A DNA stretch of 64,000 nucleotides from Clostridiaceae bacterium UBA6110 (GCA_002428415.1 DIWI01000082.1:1-64000), one strand, 5' to 3'. Positions 1 through 9,307 are shown, counted from the first letter of the stretch. Program-made: numbers and translations. Notes: generated from the sequence alone by a model not told the origin.

Positions 1-24
1 GATTTCACATCTATTTACTTTTCT

Positions 25-57
25 TCACACATTCTTATCACAAATACCCATTATCAT
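25..57 (+). promoter_or_regulatory. Tandem-heptamer promoter, copy A
   Basis: Half-sites TCACACA (25-31) and TATCACA (36-42) lie 11 bp apart. A 9-bp gap follows, then TATCAT (52-57) as a likely -10 box. The same geometry occurs at 740-772, 3505-3537 and 11186-11218. Two heptamers with a 4-bp spacer next to the -10 is the usual layout of an OmpR/PhoB-family activator site. Control by the regulator at 988 is inferred. Confidence 0.6.
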
Positions 58-87
58 AAAACCATAAAGATAAAGGAGGATTTAGAT

Positions 88-525
88 ATGAAGATTGTAA
101 AGACAGTATCTGCGATCGCTGCTGCAGCCCTTATGGCAACCACTTTTTCAGTGGCAGCTGCGACCATGAACAAGGAAAAGGTTGGAGAGGGAGTTCAGGC
201 AAAGATCGAAGCTAAAATAGCAGAGGGAGAGCAGGTAAAGACCCAGGCTAAGGTAGCAGAGGGAGAGCAGGTAAAGACTCAGGAAAAGGTAGCAGATGGA
301 GAACAGGTAATGACTCAGGCAAAGGTAGCAGAGGGCGTACAGACACAGACCCAGGCAAAGGTAGCAGAGGGAGAGCAGACACAGACCGAGGCGAAGGTAT
401 CAGAAGGTATACAGACTCAGGCTCAGCTTCAAATAGGAGAATCTTCAGATGGCGGCCAGATGGTTCAGAATCAGAATGGTGATGGTTCAGGAAATCAGAT
501 TCAGGGAACTAACGGCGGAAAATAA
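88..525 (+). CDS. Secreted Gln/Glu/Lys-rich repeat protein
   Basis: This 145-residue protein has a signal peptide (about residues 1-25, cleavage near VAAA-TMN). It then carries six to seven imperfect 12-residue repeats of the form KVAEGEQVKTQA over roughly residues 31-115, and a Gln/Asn/Gly-rich tail. AAGGAGGA sits 9 bp before the ATG. No known domain is recognised. The N-terminus resembles the protein at 11251 (both have AATMN after the signal peptide), and both genes share the promoter type and a CCTGCC-stem terminator, so they are paralogues. The repeats suggest an extended or fibrous surface or matrix protein. Function is unknown. Confidence 0.85.
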   Translation: MKIVKTVSAIAAAALMATTFSVAAATMNKEKVGEGVQAKIEAKIAEGEQVKTQAKVAEGEQVKTQEKVADGEQVMTQAKVAEGVQTQTQAKVAEGEQTQTEAKVSEGIQTQAQLQIGESSDGGQMVQNQNGDGSGNQIQGTNGGK

Positions 526-540
526 TAGGACTTGAACTTA

Positions 541-574
541 AATGCAGCGGCAGGTAATCCTGCCGCTGCATTTT
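541..574 (+). terminator. Intrinsic terminator with GGCAGG/CCTGCC stem
   Basis: A long stem (GCAGCGGCAGG / CCTGCCGCTGC) with a 3-nt loop, then TTTT, directly after the secreted repeat gene. The same GGCAGG/CCTGCC core ends the related cassettes at 4037 and 12011. Confidence 0.9.
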
Positions 575-739
575 CGTTCTGATTCGTATATCATTACCTT
601 TGGTTTTGAAATGGAATTACTGTATGATACTAGGGTGTAAATATGATGTTTCCATAAGTTTCAAGCTGTCTGCCATGGGTTTATTTTGCATATGCATTTA
701 GAAGTCGTCAGTTTTAGATTCACATCTATTTCTATGTTT

Positions 740-772
740 TTACATATTCCTATCACAAATTCCCGTTATTAT
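740..772 (+). promoter_or_regulatory. Tandem-heptamer promoter, copy B (upstream of the regulator)
   Basis: TTACATA (740-746) and TATCACA (751-757) are 11 bp apart, then 9 bp to TATTAT (767-772). The farther upstream bases (about 718-731) also match copy A. Its place ahead of the response regulator gene suggests autoregulation, which is inference. Confidence 0.55.
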
Positions 773-793
773 GAACCCGTATTATGAACCCGT
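768..793 (+). repeat. Tandem 13-bp duplication over the -10 box
   Basis: ATTATGAACCCGT occurs twice head to tail (768-780, 781-793). The duplication creates a second TATTAT at 780-785, so this promoter may carry two -10 boxes. Confidence 0.9.
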
Positions 794-987
794 TACAGGC
801 AGAGAGAACGAAGTTATTAATGATTGAATAGACGATTTGTTAATATTAATGCTAAGTGTATTTTTATCAAAGTATTGTGGAATATTGTGGCTTAAGCCGT
901 TCGAGATTAAATATCAGATATCCGGTTCCGGTGGTATATTATAGTTAGGGTAATAATTATCTGAATTGTCAGAATGGAGGTGGGGGC

Positions 988-1680
988 ATGGAACCTGCAA
1001 GAATACTTGTGGTAGAGGATGACTCGGATATATCGGATATAGTCAGGGAGTACCTTGAAGCTGCAGGCTTGGAGGTTACAGTTGCGTTCGATGGGGAGGA
1101 AGCATTAAGACTTTTTGATGAATCGAAGTTTAATTCTGTTGTTCTTGATATAATGCTTCCAAAAATTGACGGCTGGAGAGTGCTCAGGAAAATTCGAGAA
1201 ACATCAATGATACCGGTGATCATTCTTTCAGCAAAGGGCGAGGAATATGACAGGCTAAAGGGATTTGATCTCGGGGTGGACGATTATGTGGTTAAGCCGT
1301 TCAGTCCGAAAGAGCTATTGGCGCGAGTGAGGGTAGCACTCAGAAGAAGTGATAAAGCCAGGAATGAGGTTGGATTGACGGGTTTCGAGTTCAAGGGGCT
1401 ATCAGTGGACTTCGCATCCAGAAATGTTTTGGTTGATGGTGAGAAGGCCAGGTTAACAAGGAAGGAGTATGACCTGCTTGAATACATGATCAGGAACGAG
1501 GGAATAGTACTTAGCAGGGAGACTATCCTTGAGTCGGTCTGGGGTTTCGACTATTATGGGGAGACAAGGACAGTGGATACCCATGTAAAGATGCTTAGAG
1601 AGAGCATAGGGCCATACAGGGACATACTTGTTACTGTATGGGGTACAGGTTACAAGCTCGAGGCAGGTGATAAAACATGA
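988..1680 (+). CDS. OmpR-family response regulator
   Basis: This 230-residue regulator has a receiver domain (residues about 4-117) with acidic residues E10-D11-D12, phosphoacceptor D54 and a Lys in the VVKPF motif. A winged-helix DNA-binding domain follows (about 130-227, with RTVDTHVKMLRE as recognition-helix region). The start follows a strong GGAGG. The stop overlaps the kinase ATG at 1677, so the two are translationally coupled. It is the best candidate to bind the tandem-heptamer promoters, one of which lies upstream of it. Domain calls are firm. The target genes are inferred from proximity and site geometry. Confidence 0.95.
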   Translation: MEPARILVVEDDSDISDIVREYLEAAGLEVTVAFDGEEALRLFDESKFNSVVLDIMLPKIDGWRVLRKIRETSMIPVIILSAKGEEYDRLKGFDLGVDDYVVKPFSPKELLARVRVALRRSDKARNEVGLTGFEFKGLSVDFASRNVLVDGEKARLTRKEYDLLEYMIRNEGIVLSRETILESVWGFDYYGETRTVDTHVKMLRESIGPYRDILVTVWGTGYKLEAGDKT

Positions 1681-3482
1681 GCAGGATATCACACAAGATA
1701 TGGGCTGGGATAATGCTAGTGGTACTTCTACTCTGCATCTTAATCTGGGGATTCCAAAGATATTTACTTGAAGATATATACATCAACAGACTGGTGAAGT
1801 CGGTTTCGACTGATGTATTCCAAGTTCTCGAAGGTTTCGATTCAGAAAATCCTGACGACACCTATTTTAAGCTCGATGCTTTGGCTTATCGGAGAAACAT
1901 AAGCGTGGAAGTAATCAACAAGGATGGCAAAACCATATATGTTACTGGTGAAAATCCCGGAACCCAGTTTGAAAGTGTCGAGGTGAAGATTAGTCCTAAG
2001 TTTTCTTTGATTGCCATGACAGGATCACTGGATGGATTGCAGCTTACACTGGCGGCTGGTGAAAACTTCGGAAGCGGAAGTCAGCCAACTGCCGCAGGTG
2101 AGGCAGCAACCGATGTACAGGATGAGGAAGTTGGGCAGTATAAAGGTGAGGGGCAGGAAAGCACAGTTGGTCAGGGTTCAGGCAGCGGAGAGGGATCAGG
2201 AACAGGAGACGGAACAGGAGACGGAACAGGAGACGGAACAAAAGACGGTCAGGGAACAGGTGATGGACAGGGACCAGAAGGCAGCGAAGGACAAGGAGAC
2301 GGACAAGGGACTGACGAGCCTGGAGGTTCAGAGAATACACAAGGTGGTGGAGATGGCGACAATGGGAGTCCGTTCATGCCGGAGGGCGAGACTAGGAGAA
2401 GCATAATAGAAGATGCGCTGGAAGGGATAGAGGATTCTGAAGAAATTATTCACCCGAAATATGGTTTCAGGCTGCTGGTGCTTTCAATAGCTTTCACTTC
2501 GAAACAGGGGGAACCATATGTCGCACTGGCAGCGATACCGTTAGCACAAATTGAAGATATAGTAGGACTCATTTCAATGGCTATGATAGCTTCAATTCCT
2601 TTGATTCTAATTATTGCAGGTCTTGCATCATATGCAGTTGCTTTGACGATTGCGAGACCGCTTCGGAAACTCAGAACAGCCGCAGAAGCTATTGGAGACG
2701 GAGACCTGGATGCCAGGGCAGAAGTGAAGAGCAAGGATGAGGTCGGAAGTCTGGGCATGACATTCAACTTAATGGCAGAGCGGCTCCAGAAGTCTGACAG
2801 GATAAAGAGGGAGATTGTGGAGAATGTATCCCATGAATTAAGAACTCCGATTTCGGTTATACGAGGATATGCTGAAACCATACGTGATGTGACTGGCGAT
2901 AACAGAGAGAAAAGGAATGTACAGCTTGATGTGATATCAAGTGAAGCGAACAGGCTTGGGGTCATGGTCAGTGACATCCTGGACTATTCAAGGATGACTA
3001 CAGACGGAATAACACTGGATATTGAAGAATTTGACCTTGACAACCTGGTTCGGGACCTGGTGGATAAATATCAGGTGCTTATAAAATCCAGCGACATCAC
3101 GGTAGGCTACGAATCGTCTGGAATGATTCGAATCAAAGGCGACAGAATAAGGTTGGAACAGGCGATAGAGAACCTTATGAGAAATGCCATAAACTATTCT
3201 CCTGACGGAGGAGCAGTGAAGCTTATGCTCACAGCCAAGGAAAATCGGATTCGAGTCGAGGTAAGGGACCAGGGGGTCGGCATACCTGAAGAGGAACTTC
3301 CAATGATATGGGAAAGGTACTATAGAACCAAGGGCATAAAGAAAAGAAAGATCTATGGGTCAGGTCTTGGGCTTTCGATTGTAAAGAGCATACTTGAAGC
3401 GCATAAGGCCACATTTGGAGTTGACAGTGTGCTGAATGAAGGGACTAGCTTCTGGTTTGAACTGCCCGAAATTAGTCCTTGA
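1677..3482 (+). CDS. Sensor histidine kinase with Gly-rich extracellular insert
   Basis: This 601-residue membrane kinase has TM1 at about residues 8-28, an extracellular sensor of about 260 residues, TM2 at about 296-327, and HAMP to about 380. HisKA carries the ENVSHELRTP box with His near 386, and HATPase_c shows N (NAINYSPD), G1 (DQGVGIP) and G2 (GSGLGLSIV) boxes. The sensor contains a stretch rich in Gly, Asp, Gln, Thr and Ser at about residues 163-231, partly coded by a 12-bp tandem repeat. It overlaps the regulator gene by 4 bp. Its last ~440 bp are duplicated as a dead copy at 10690-11161. The ligand is unknown. Confidence 0.93.
   Translation: MSRISHKIWAGIMLVVLLLCILIWGFQRYLLEDIYINRLVKSVSTDVFQVLEGFDSENPDDTYFKLDALAYRRNISVEVINKDGKTIYVTGENPGTQFESVEVKISPKFSLIAMTGSLDGLQLTLAAGENFGSGSQPTAAGEAATDVQDEEVGQYKGEGQESTVGQGSGSGEGSGTGDGTGDGTGDGTKDGQGTGDGQGPEGSEGQGDGQGTDEPGGSENTQGGGDGDNGSPFMPEGETRRSIIEDALEGIEDSEEIIHPKYGFRLLVLSIAFTSKQGEPYVALAAIPLAQIEDIVGLISMAMIASIPLILIIAGLASYAVALTIARPLRKLRTAAEAIGDGDLDARAEVKSKDEVGSLGMTFNLMAERLQKSDRIKREIVENVSHELRTPISVIRGYAETIRDVTGDNREKRNVQLDVISSEANRLGVMVSDILDYSRMTTDGITLDIEEFDLDNLVRDLVDKYQVLIKSSDITVGYESSGMIRIKGDRIRLEQAIENLMRNAINYSPDGGAVKLMLTAKENRIRVEVRDQGVGIPEEELPMIWERYYRTKGIKKRKIYGSGLGLSIVKSILEAHKATFGVDSVLNEGTSFWFELPEISP
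2199..2246 (+). repeat. 12-bp in-frame tandem repeat in the kinase sensor
   Basis: Three perfect GGAACAGGAGAC units (2199-2234) and a fourth with two changes (2235-2246) encode GTGD repeats. Because 12 bp is a multiple of three, copy-number change by slippage would lengthen or shorten the sensor without breaking the frame. Confidence 0.92.
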
Positions 3483-3504
3483 GTTAACAATTCATTATGT
3501 TTCC

Positions 3505-3537
3505 TAACACATTCTTATCACAAATTCCAAATATCAT
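3505..3537 (+). promoter_or_regulatory. Tandem-heptamer promoter, copy C
   Basis: TAACACA (3505-3511) and TATCACA (3516-3522), 9-bp gap, TATCAT (3532-3537). It starts just after the kinase stop codon. It matches copy D almost base for base over about 50 bp, but the gene behind it is decayed. Confidence 0.58.
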
Positions 3538-4030
3538 GAAGGTGCAGAGAAGAATCAGGAGCAATAAGAACATAAAAGGATTATTTCACTGTATCAACAA
3601 CAGCAGAATTCATAAAAACAGGAAATGCTGACAGCTCAGATTGAAAAATTTAATCCTTCAAACATCATGTAACCCTAGTAGGAGCAGCTACTGGTTGCTG
3701 ATGGTTATATTATAGGAAGCAGGTAATGGCGCAGAATCACTTAAGATGCAGAAACAGAAGCGGATGCAGAACAGTTGCAGAGACAGGAACAGATTCAGTT
3801 TCCACGGATGAAAATGGTTAAGGACCAGAAGCAGGAACAGGTTCTGTACCATAATCAGGAACAGCAGATGCAGGCACAGGAACAATTCAATTCCAAACCC
3901 AGACACAGATCCGGAGCCGGGAGCAGGAACAGGCTCCGGACCTGATGTGAAAACTTTTTCTAAGTCAGTCGCAATGATAGGATGGCTGGGCTTATTATGT
4001 AGCGGTGAACGTAACAGTTTATCCTAACAC
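3538..4030 (+). pseudogene. Decayed Gln-rich secreted repeat gene
   Basis: No open frame of useful length remains, yet the stretch is dense in CAG/GAA/GAC words (about 3720-3945) like the intact gene at 11251. It lies in the same setting: behind the same promoter and ahead of the same CCTGCC terminator. The part matching the signal-peptide region of the 11251 gene (about 3575-3650) is recognisable but has stops and indels. It is read as a dead paralogue. Exact ends are uncertain. Confidence 0.65.
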
Positions 4031-4036
4031 CTCGAG

Positions 4037-4062
4037 ACGGCAGGACTAAAATCCTGCCGTTT
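4037..4062 (+). terminator. Terminator of the decayed cassette
   Basis: ACGGCAGGA / TCCTGCCGT stem with a 6-nt loop and short T run. It matches the terminator at 12011-12037, and similarity continues for about 40 bp beyond it in both copies. Confidence 0.8.
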
Positions 4063-5061
4063 GACACTATTACGAAAAAGTCCATTTTCAGGGTGATAAA
4101 AGCCAATTAATTGCTAATTGAGAGTACTTCAATTGTTAAGTGTCAAACTTCTGAATTGAGTGCTCTCATATTTGCATATTACATATTATGTATGTCCTTA
4201 TTTTATATATAAGTCTATATAAATAAGTTAATAGTATAATTATAATACAAGGTTTATCTTTAAAGGTATGTTACGGATAAGAAATCCTATAATTTACAAT
4301 ATGGCAAAATGAATTAACATAAAGCAGAAATAATAATGTAATACTGCAAGATTATAATAATTAGTCATTGGATAAAGTAACAGTATTGAAGAATATATAT
4401 GAAATTTAATTTTTAAATTGCTTAATAAAATGAAGACGAATAAATAATGATGGATATATATTGATAATAGAAAACAATCACAGTATATTCGAAATTTGCA
4501 ATTTTTGACTTGTTGTTTTTTATGATGAAAATCTACGTTTTATGAAATCAAATTGTCGAAAATATCTATATTTGCATAATTCAGAATATTGCGTCATTTA
4601 AATTGACAGGATATTTTGATGATGTTACATTGATTTTGAAATTATACAAAGCTTCGAGCGATGATCCGATGGCGAATCCGCATGAGTATCTCCGCTTTTG
4701 TATGTGAGATGTTAACGTTATAGTGATTGTCTGTATGGTTCTAGCATAGTTACGAATCTCCGATTATAGCTTTTTGTTATCAATTCATTACTGTGAGAAT
4801 TCCCTTCAGATAGGTTACCTTGCCAGATATGATGCTGGACTTTTGTCTCTCTCAATAAGCTGTACGATACTCACTCAAAGCTACCAGAAGGACAACCTGG
4901 ATATACAGATATCGATTAACCGGAACAACTAACTCGTGAAATGACTCTGGAACTTACCTTATTCAACTGAATTTATTAAAGGCAGATCTGAAGGCTATGA
5001 CGTAACGTCACTTGCTCTCACAGCAAGGCATGTCGGTGTCTCAATTGGAAAAATATTTATC
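4063..5061. other. Gene-free A+T-rich stretch
   Basis: About 1 kb without a credible gene on either strand. The first 550 bp are very A+T-rich. The part from about 4640 has more balanced composition and could be an eroded gene, but none of its short frames could be assigned. The promoter of the gene at 5074 should lie in its last part, and no clear -35/-10 pair was found. Confidence 0.5.
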
Positions 5062-5073
5062 GAGGTGGAAGTA

Positions 5074-8000
5074 ATGCCCAGAAAAATAAGATTCTTATCC
5101 AGACTAGTTGCTCCATTCGTAATTTTGACACTCCTGGTTGGATTGAGCAGTGGCTTCAAGATGTCTGTAAATGCTGAGGAAATCACCGAAACGTTGGAGG
5201 ATACCAGTCTTTTCTTCAAGGAAAGGGACCGCGATGTAGTGAAGGAGATCTACACAGTGGTCGACGGGACGCGAGATGTAATCGGCGAAGCGCGGTTGTC
5301 ACACAATGAAGCTGAGTTCTTGATTTACCTGAAACTCGAAGAGGGCTGGCTTCTTGATGGAGTCTTTGCTTATTCGGGAACTGATCCCATTCCACTGACC
5401 GAAGAAGCTAAACCTGACAAGACACAATTTAAATTTGGAAAAGACCTGGACCCTGATGCCGGAGTGCACCTTCTAAGCATCGATCTGTTCGGTGGCCTTA
5501 ATCTGACCTGGTATCCCGAGGATACATATAAGCTGCTGCAGAATGTATCGGTATACTGCAGTGTCAAATTTGCGGATACTTCACATGAAGCATGGGTTGG
5601 AAATGCAGATGATGTGCTGTTCATAGAAGGTGACTTCACTTCCGGAACAAAACTAACCTATCAGATCAAGGAGCTGGTATACAGCAAGAATGTGTCCAAG
5701 GAAGAGGAGCTTGGAACTGACAAGGCAAAGATTGAAGTAATGCCTGTCTATGCTCCAGCCCACAGGGCTGATGGCGAGCTTGTCGAACTTACATACAGGG
5801 ATGCTGCGGGTAATGTTGAAAGCGTACGAAAAATCGCAAAGCCTCTCGTTGCAGTCTATGCCGAGGAGGTTGCCGGCACTGGAGTTGTAGTACATGACGT
5901 TGATGGTGCGACAGCAACTGTCAAATCAAGAGATGTCTTCGCAGCTGTATCAATGGATGACGGCGGTACATGGAAAAAGGTGAACCTGTCACGCTCGGCA
6001 GACCTGTCTTCATTCATGCTGGAAAATCTTAGTGAATATCTTGGTGATACCTTCAAACCCAATATAAAGGTGCAAGGCAACAAGATAGTAGTAGCATGGA
6101 CCAGCAAGTTCGCTAGAAGCGGGACCCCAACCTATACGCAGGATGGAGTCGAGGATATATGGGGTGTAGGAGGTCCGCAGAGGTCACGTGACTATACTGA
6201 AGATGGCTGGGCAGGACTTGAAGTGCCGTTCAGCGCAGTCTGGGTAACCCGTGGATTCATTGACACCACTACAGGCGATGTTACCTGGTTCAAGGCTGAG
6301 CGACTGACTTCAGGTCGTAGGGATGCCAACCAGATTACAATTGCATCAGCTGAGAATGCTGGTTTTGGAATTGTGTGGCAAGAGGACCCGGATGGACTTA
6401 TGCCAGGCAAAGCCGTCGGTCCAGGGGAAGGGTGGAGCGGTGCTACCACCAACCAGAAGACAGACATCTGGTATTCATTTATTGAAATGACAGATTTTGA
6501 AGCTGTGGACGAAGATTTCGAATCTAATGGAGATCCGCAGTATGATCCAGAAGACCCGCTGAAGGGTGACGGACGACCTAAGTCGCTTGAACAGATGTCA
6601 CTGCCTGTAAGGCTCACGGATAATGATGTGCTGAATACAGACAGCATGAAGATGAATGTCGCACTTGGTATAGATAATCGAACGTTTATGAATTATCCTG
6701 TCACATTTGCAGATAAGACAATTGATACGACAAACTTCTTCAGAGTCCATATTGACGACCTGCAGCCACTTCTGGATGCTTATGAATCCGATGCACTTTC
6801 AGATGAAGACGGGGCTCATACCTATGGATATGAGTTGCAGGGACTGCTGTACAAGGATGATGGCAATCCATCGGTCAGGTCAGACAGCGAATACCTGCGA
6901 TTCTACAAGAAGGTAAACAACCAAGAGGCAGATAAGTACGTCGCTATAACTATGGACGGCAGGCTGCTGGATGGTGACACAGGTGCTTCCAGAGCAAATC
7001 TGATGCTGCAGCCATATAAGAAAACTGATGGCAAGTATAGTGCATATGCCATACTTGGGTATGAGGAGACTAAAGGTAGCGGATCAGGACCGGATGAAGC
7101 AGAGGACTGTGACGATATTGCTGATGAATCTGGGGATGGTGATGACCGTTACTATCCGGATACCGGGAAGAACGTGATCTATCACAGCTATGACTTCAAG
7201 ACTGTTGATACGGTAAGCGGTGGCGTAGTCCTCAATCCGCAGGAAGTCAATGCAAAGGATGAGAAGGTCTATCTGGTGGACGAATTCGGAGAACCGATCC
7301 TGGACTTCATGAAAAATCTGATACCTGCTTACGAGAACGCACGCCGACCTCGTTTCCTGGTCCAGCCCAAGTCCAATGCGATTGCTGGCAAGAAGGCTGA
7401 TGTCAAGGGAACGGTCATGGTGACACTGTACAAGATGGGCGCTGAGGGAAAGGGAAGACCGTCAGACATAATGATGCAAAGGTGGGAGGTAAGTTCGCTT
7501 GACACTGGAAATCCGTACGACATCAAATATCTGTCGAAAGAGATCCAGAATATCAGCAGCGTAACTCCTGAAATCCTTGTTCCAACCGACAATGAAGAAA
7601 ATCTGAAGATGCTGAAATGGAAGCAGACCGAAGGTAACCTGAATGACAAGACTGGCCTATATGACAATGATGACGCCAGGGCACACCGAGGATTCCTGAA
7701 GGGAGACCTTCTGATAGTCGGGTACACATGGACGCCAAACTGGACAGCAGCAAGGAATGGCAACGATATATACAACCTTTATATCCGAAGGTCCTTCGAT
7801 GGCGGCAAGAACTGGACATCCGATCCAAAGGGTGATGGAATCACGCACACTGAAATATTCAGAGACCCCATCACATTGGAACGATATGAGTACACTGAGT
7901 CATTCAAGGCTGGGAAGTATGAACCAGCACGAAATCTCTCCCTGCTCCGAAACAACAAGGAGAGCGTCATAGAACCGAGAGTAGTGGGAACTCCTGGTAC

Positions 8001-8526
8001 GATTGTTGCAGTTAAGAGTAACAAATCGCTTTATTACGATGCGAGTGCCATGGTTGCGGTTACCGGTGGTTATGCCTACAAGGAGGATGTCCAGGACACC
8101 AGCTCCTTCTGGATTACCTACGGTACTGAAGATAACGTTGACACACATATTGGAAGCAATGACGATGAGGACGAGGAGATATCGGTAGGGCCGCTTGACC
8201 TCTACTATAGCTACAGCAAGAACAAGGGAGAGGATTTCTACTCCTACTTCAAGACCATAAGTGAAGACAGCGATGGAAACAATGCCGGTGATGTAGTCGA
8301 GGTTTGGGACTGGCTGGCTAAAGACCATGGGGATTACAAACCTGCTCAGGCAGAAGCCCAGATCCGAATGTCGCCAAACGGTAATGTATTCTATGCAATC
8401 TGGAATGAGAGCGGTACTGACCCGGATGATGGCCATTACAAGAGCGATGCGATCTTCCGCCGAATCACAAGGGACCACAGCTTCGTACAGACAAGGCGAA
8501 TGGGTGTATATATTACTACACCTTAG
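5074..8526 (+). CDS. Large secreted Asp-box (BNR, sialidase-type) repeat protein
   Basis: ATG at 5074 is preferred to the in-frame GTG at 5065, because GAGGTGG then sits 5 bp upstream. The 1150-residue product has a signal peptide (about 1-35, ending VNAEE). Two clear Asp-box motifs (S-x-D-x-G-x-x-W) are SMDDGGTW near residue 291 and SFDGGKNW near 906, implying beta-propeller blades. The middle segment (GFGIVWQEDPDG ... GPGEGWSG ... TDIWYSF) resembles what I recall of proteins annotated 'choice-of-anchor O', from memory and unverified. No catalytic sialidase residues are assigned. It is probably a secreted binding or hydrolytic protein and may be functionally linked to the two secreted genes that follow. 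Confidence 0.82.
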   Translation: MPRKIRFLSRLVAPFVILTLLVGLSSGFKMSVNAEEITETLEDTSLFFKERDRDVVKEIYTVVDGTRDVIGEARLSHNEAEFLIYLKLEEGWLLDGVFAYSGTDPIPLTEEAKPDKTQFKFGKDLDPDAGVHLLSIDLFGGLNLTWYPEDTYKLLQNVSVYCSVKFADTSHEAWVGNADDVLFIEGDFTSGTKLTYQIKELVYSKNVSKEEELGTDKAKIEVMPVYAPAHRADGELVELTYRDAAGNVESVRKIAKPLVAVYAEEVAGTGVVVHDVDGATATVKSRDVFAAVSMDDGGTWKKVNLSRSADLSSFMLENLSEYLGDTFKPNIKVQGNKIVVAWTSKFARSGTPTYTQDGVEDIWGVGGPQRSRDYTEDGWAGLEVPFSAVWVTRGFIDTTTGDVTWFKAERLTSGRRDANQITIASAENAGFGIVWQEDPDGLMPGKAVGPGEGWSGATTNQKTDIWYSFIEMTDFEAVDEDFESNGDPQYDPEDPLKGDGRPKSLEQMSLPVRLTDNDVLNTDSMKMNVALGIDNRTFMNYPVTFADKTIDTTNFFRVHIDDLQPLLDAYESDALSDEDGAHTYGYELQGLLYKDDGNPSVRSDSEYLRFYKKVNNQEADKYVAITMDGRLLDGDTGASRANLMLQPYKKTDGKYSAYAILGYEETKGSGSGPDEAEDCDDIADESGDGDDRYYPDTGKNVIYHSYDFKTVDTVSGGVVLNPQEVNAKDEKVYLVDEFGEPILDFMKNLIPAYENARRPRFLVQPKSNAIAGKKADVKGTVMVTLYKMGAEGKGRPSDIMMQRWEVSSLDTGNPYDIKYLSKEIQNISSVTPEILVPTDNEENLKMLKWKQTEGNLNDKTGLYDNDDARAHRGFLKGDLLIVGYTWTPNWTAARNGNDIYNLYIRRSFDGGKNWTSDPKGDGITHTEIFRDPITLERYEYTESFKAGKYEPARNLSLLRNNKESVIEPRVVGTPGTIVAVKSNKSLYYDASAMVAVTGGYAYKEDVQDTSSFWITYGTEDNVDTHIGSNDDEDEEISVGPLDLYYSYSKNKGEDFYSYFKTISEDSDGNNAGDVVEVWDWLAKDHGDYKPAQAEAQIRMSPNGNVFYAIWNESGTDPDDGHYKSDAIFRRITRDHSFVQTRRMGVYITTP

Positions 8527-9069
8527 CATAGGTTACTGGCTGGCGCTCGCGAGATCATGACCAAAATGGCCAGATTGCACAAAAGAATAGAGAATCATAT
8601 ATGTTCAGTCAGAAATGAGGCAAGGCTCCCGGCTCACGAGAGGCGGGAGCCCAGCTAAAAACAGGCCCGGTACCTGCTCCGGTAATGTTTGGTAAAAGGT
8701 AGGCTATTTAATTGGAATCGAAGATACATTCAAATTGATTCCAATGTGCCCAAATAATGATCCTGCAATTTCGAATTAAAGATAAGGTTCCTGGTTTGCA
8801 TTATTACATTGCAAAAGCGATTCACATGCACATGAGATTGGAACTTTGAAAAGCTGGTTTCTTTCATGGATTGGATGAAAACTTGATAGTATTTGGACGC
8901 TTGGTTGTATTTGGACGATTGGTCAGGGTTAATCAGCATTCAATCAGAAACAATGAAGGTTATGATTTATACCGGGTTGTACCTGATTATGAACCAATGC
9001 GACACTATTTCAGTATGGCAGCAGTATCATCAGTCTGATACATGTCGCAAGCATGTGAAGGAGGGTGAA
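8527..9069. other. Intergenic region with hairpin and repeats
   Basis: No gene is supported. At 8626-8653 a GGCTCCCG/CGGGAGCC stem forms a strong hairpin without a T run, possibly the 3' end of the 5074 transcript. ATTGGAATC / GATTCCAAT (about 8710-8744) is a spaced inverted repeat. A 16-bp direct repeat lies at 8889-8922. Confidence 0.55.
8889..8922 (+). repeat. 16-bp direct repeat, possible operator
   Basis: GTATTTGGACGCTTGG (8889-8904) and GTATTTGGACGATTGG (8907-8922) differ at one base and start 18 bp apart. They lie about 150 bp before the small secreted gene at 9070. A regulator site is possible, but no regulator is linked to it. Confidence 0.6.
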
Positions 9070-9240
9070 ATGAAAAGGATACTTATCAATCTGCTTGTAG
9101 TGATAATGATGGTGACATTCATTCTGCCGGCTGTGACTGTATTCGCCGACTGGCCGCCACCTGAGGACAAGGGTCCTACCGGCGGTGAGCCGCCAGGATG
9201 GTATCAACGCGAAAATCCTAAGCATGGTGGGGGAGCATAA
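9070..9240 (+). CDS. Small secreted peptide, 56 residues
   Basis: ATG at 9070 follows AAGGAGGGTGAA. An in-frame upstream ATG at 8893 lacks a comparable ribosome site. Residues 1-26 are a good signal peptide (MKRILINLLV ... VFA). The predicted mature part is only about 30 residues, rich in Pro, Gly and Trp, ending GGGA. No family is recognised. The gene lies 67 bp before the secreted protein at 9308, so cotranscription is likely. It could be a signal, a pheromone or a small wall-associated peptide; the sequence does not decide. Confidence 0.7.
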   Translation: MKRILINLLVVIMMVTFILPAVTVFADWPPPEDKGPTGGEPPGWYQRENPKHGGGA

Positions 9241-9307
9241 AGCATAACCCGGCTAATGCATACCATTCGCCATACAGGAAGCTAAAATTCGAAATCTGGA
9301 GGTTATC

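Larger units (their letters stand above)
575..987. other. Intergenic region before the regulator gene
   Basis: No gene is seen in this A+T-rich stretch. It contains promoter copy B (740-772) and a tandem 13-mer (768-793). About 190 bp separate that promoter from the regulator start, and no Gln-rich remnant lies between them. A strong ribosome site (GGAGGTGGGGG) precedes the ATG at 988. Confidence 0.6.

Noticed and set aside
190..440. 36-bp periodic repeats that look array-like
   Set aside because: They are in frame and encode 12-residue protein repeats behind a signal peptide. There are no conserved repeats with unique spacers, so this is not CRISPR.
2044..2340. Open frames opposite or out of phase with the Gly-rich kinase segment
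   Set aside because: They arise from the low-complexity repeat. They lack ribosome sites and overlap a firmly assigned kinase.
4640..5060. Possible transposase or gene remnant before the Asp-box gene
   Set aside because: Composition hints at former coding sequence, but no frame gives motifs I can assign to a family.
7900..8529. 209-codon frame on the minus strand inside the Asp-box gene
   Set aside because: It lies wholly opposite a gene with a signal peptide, Asp boxes and a ribosome site, and has no domain or start signal of its own.
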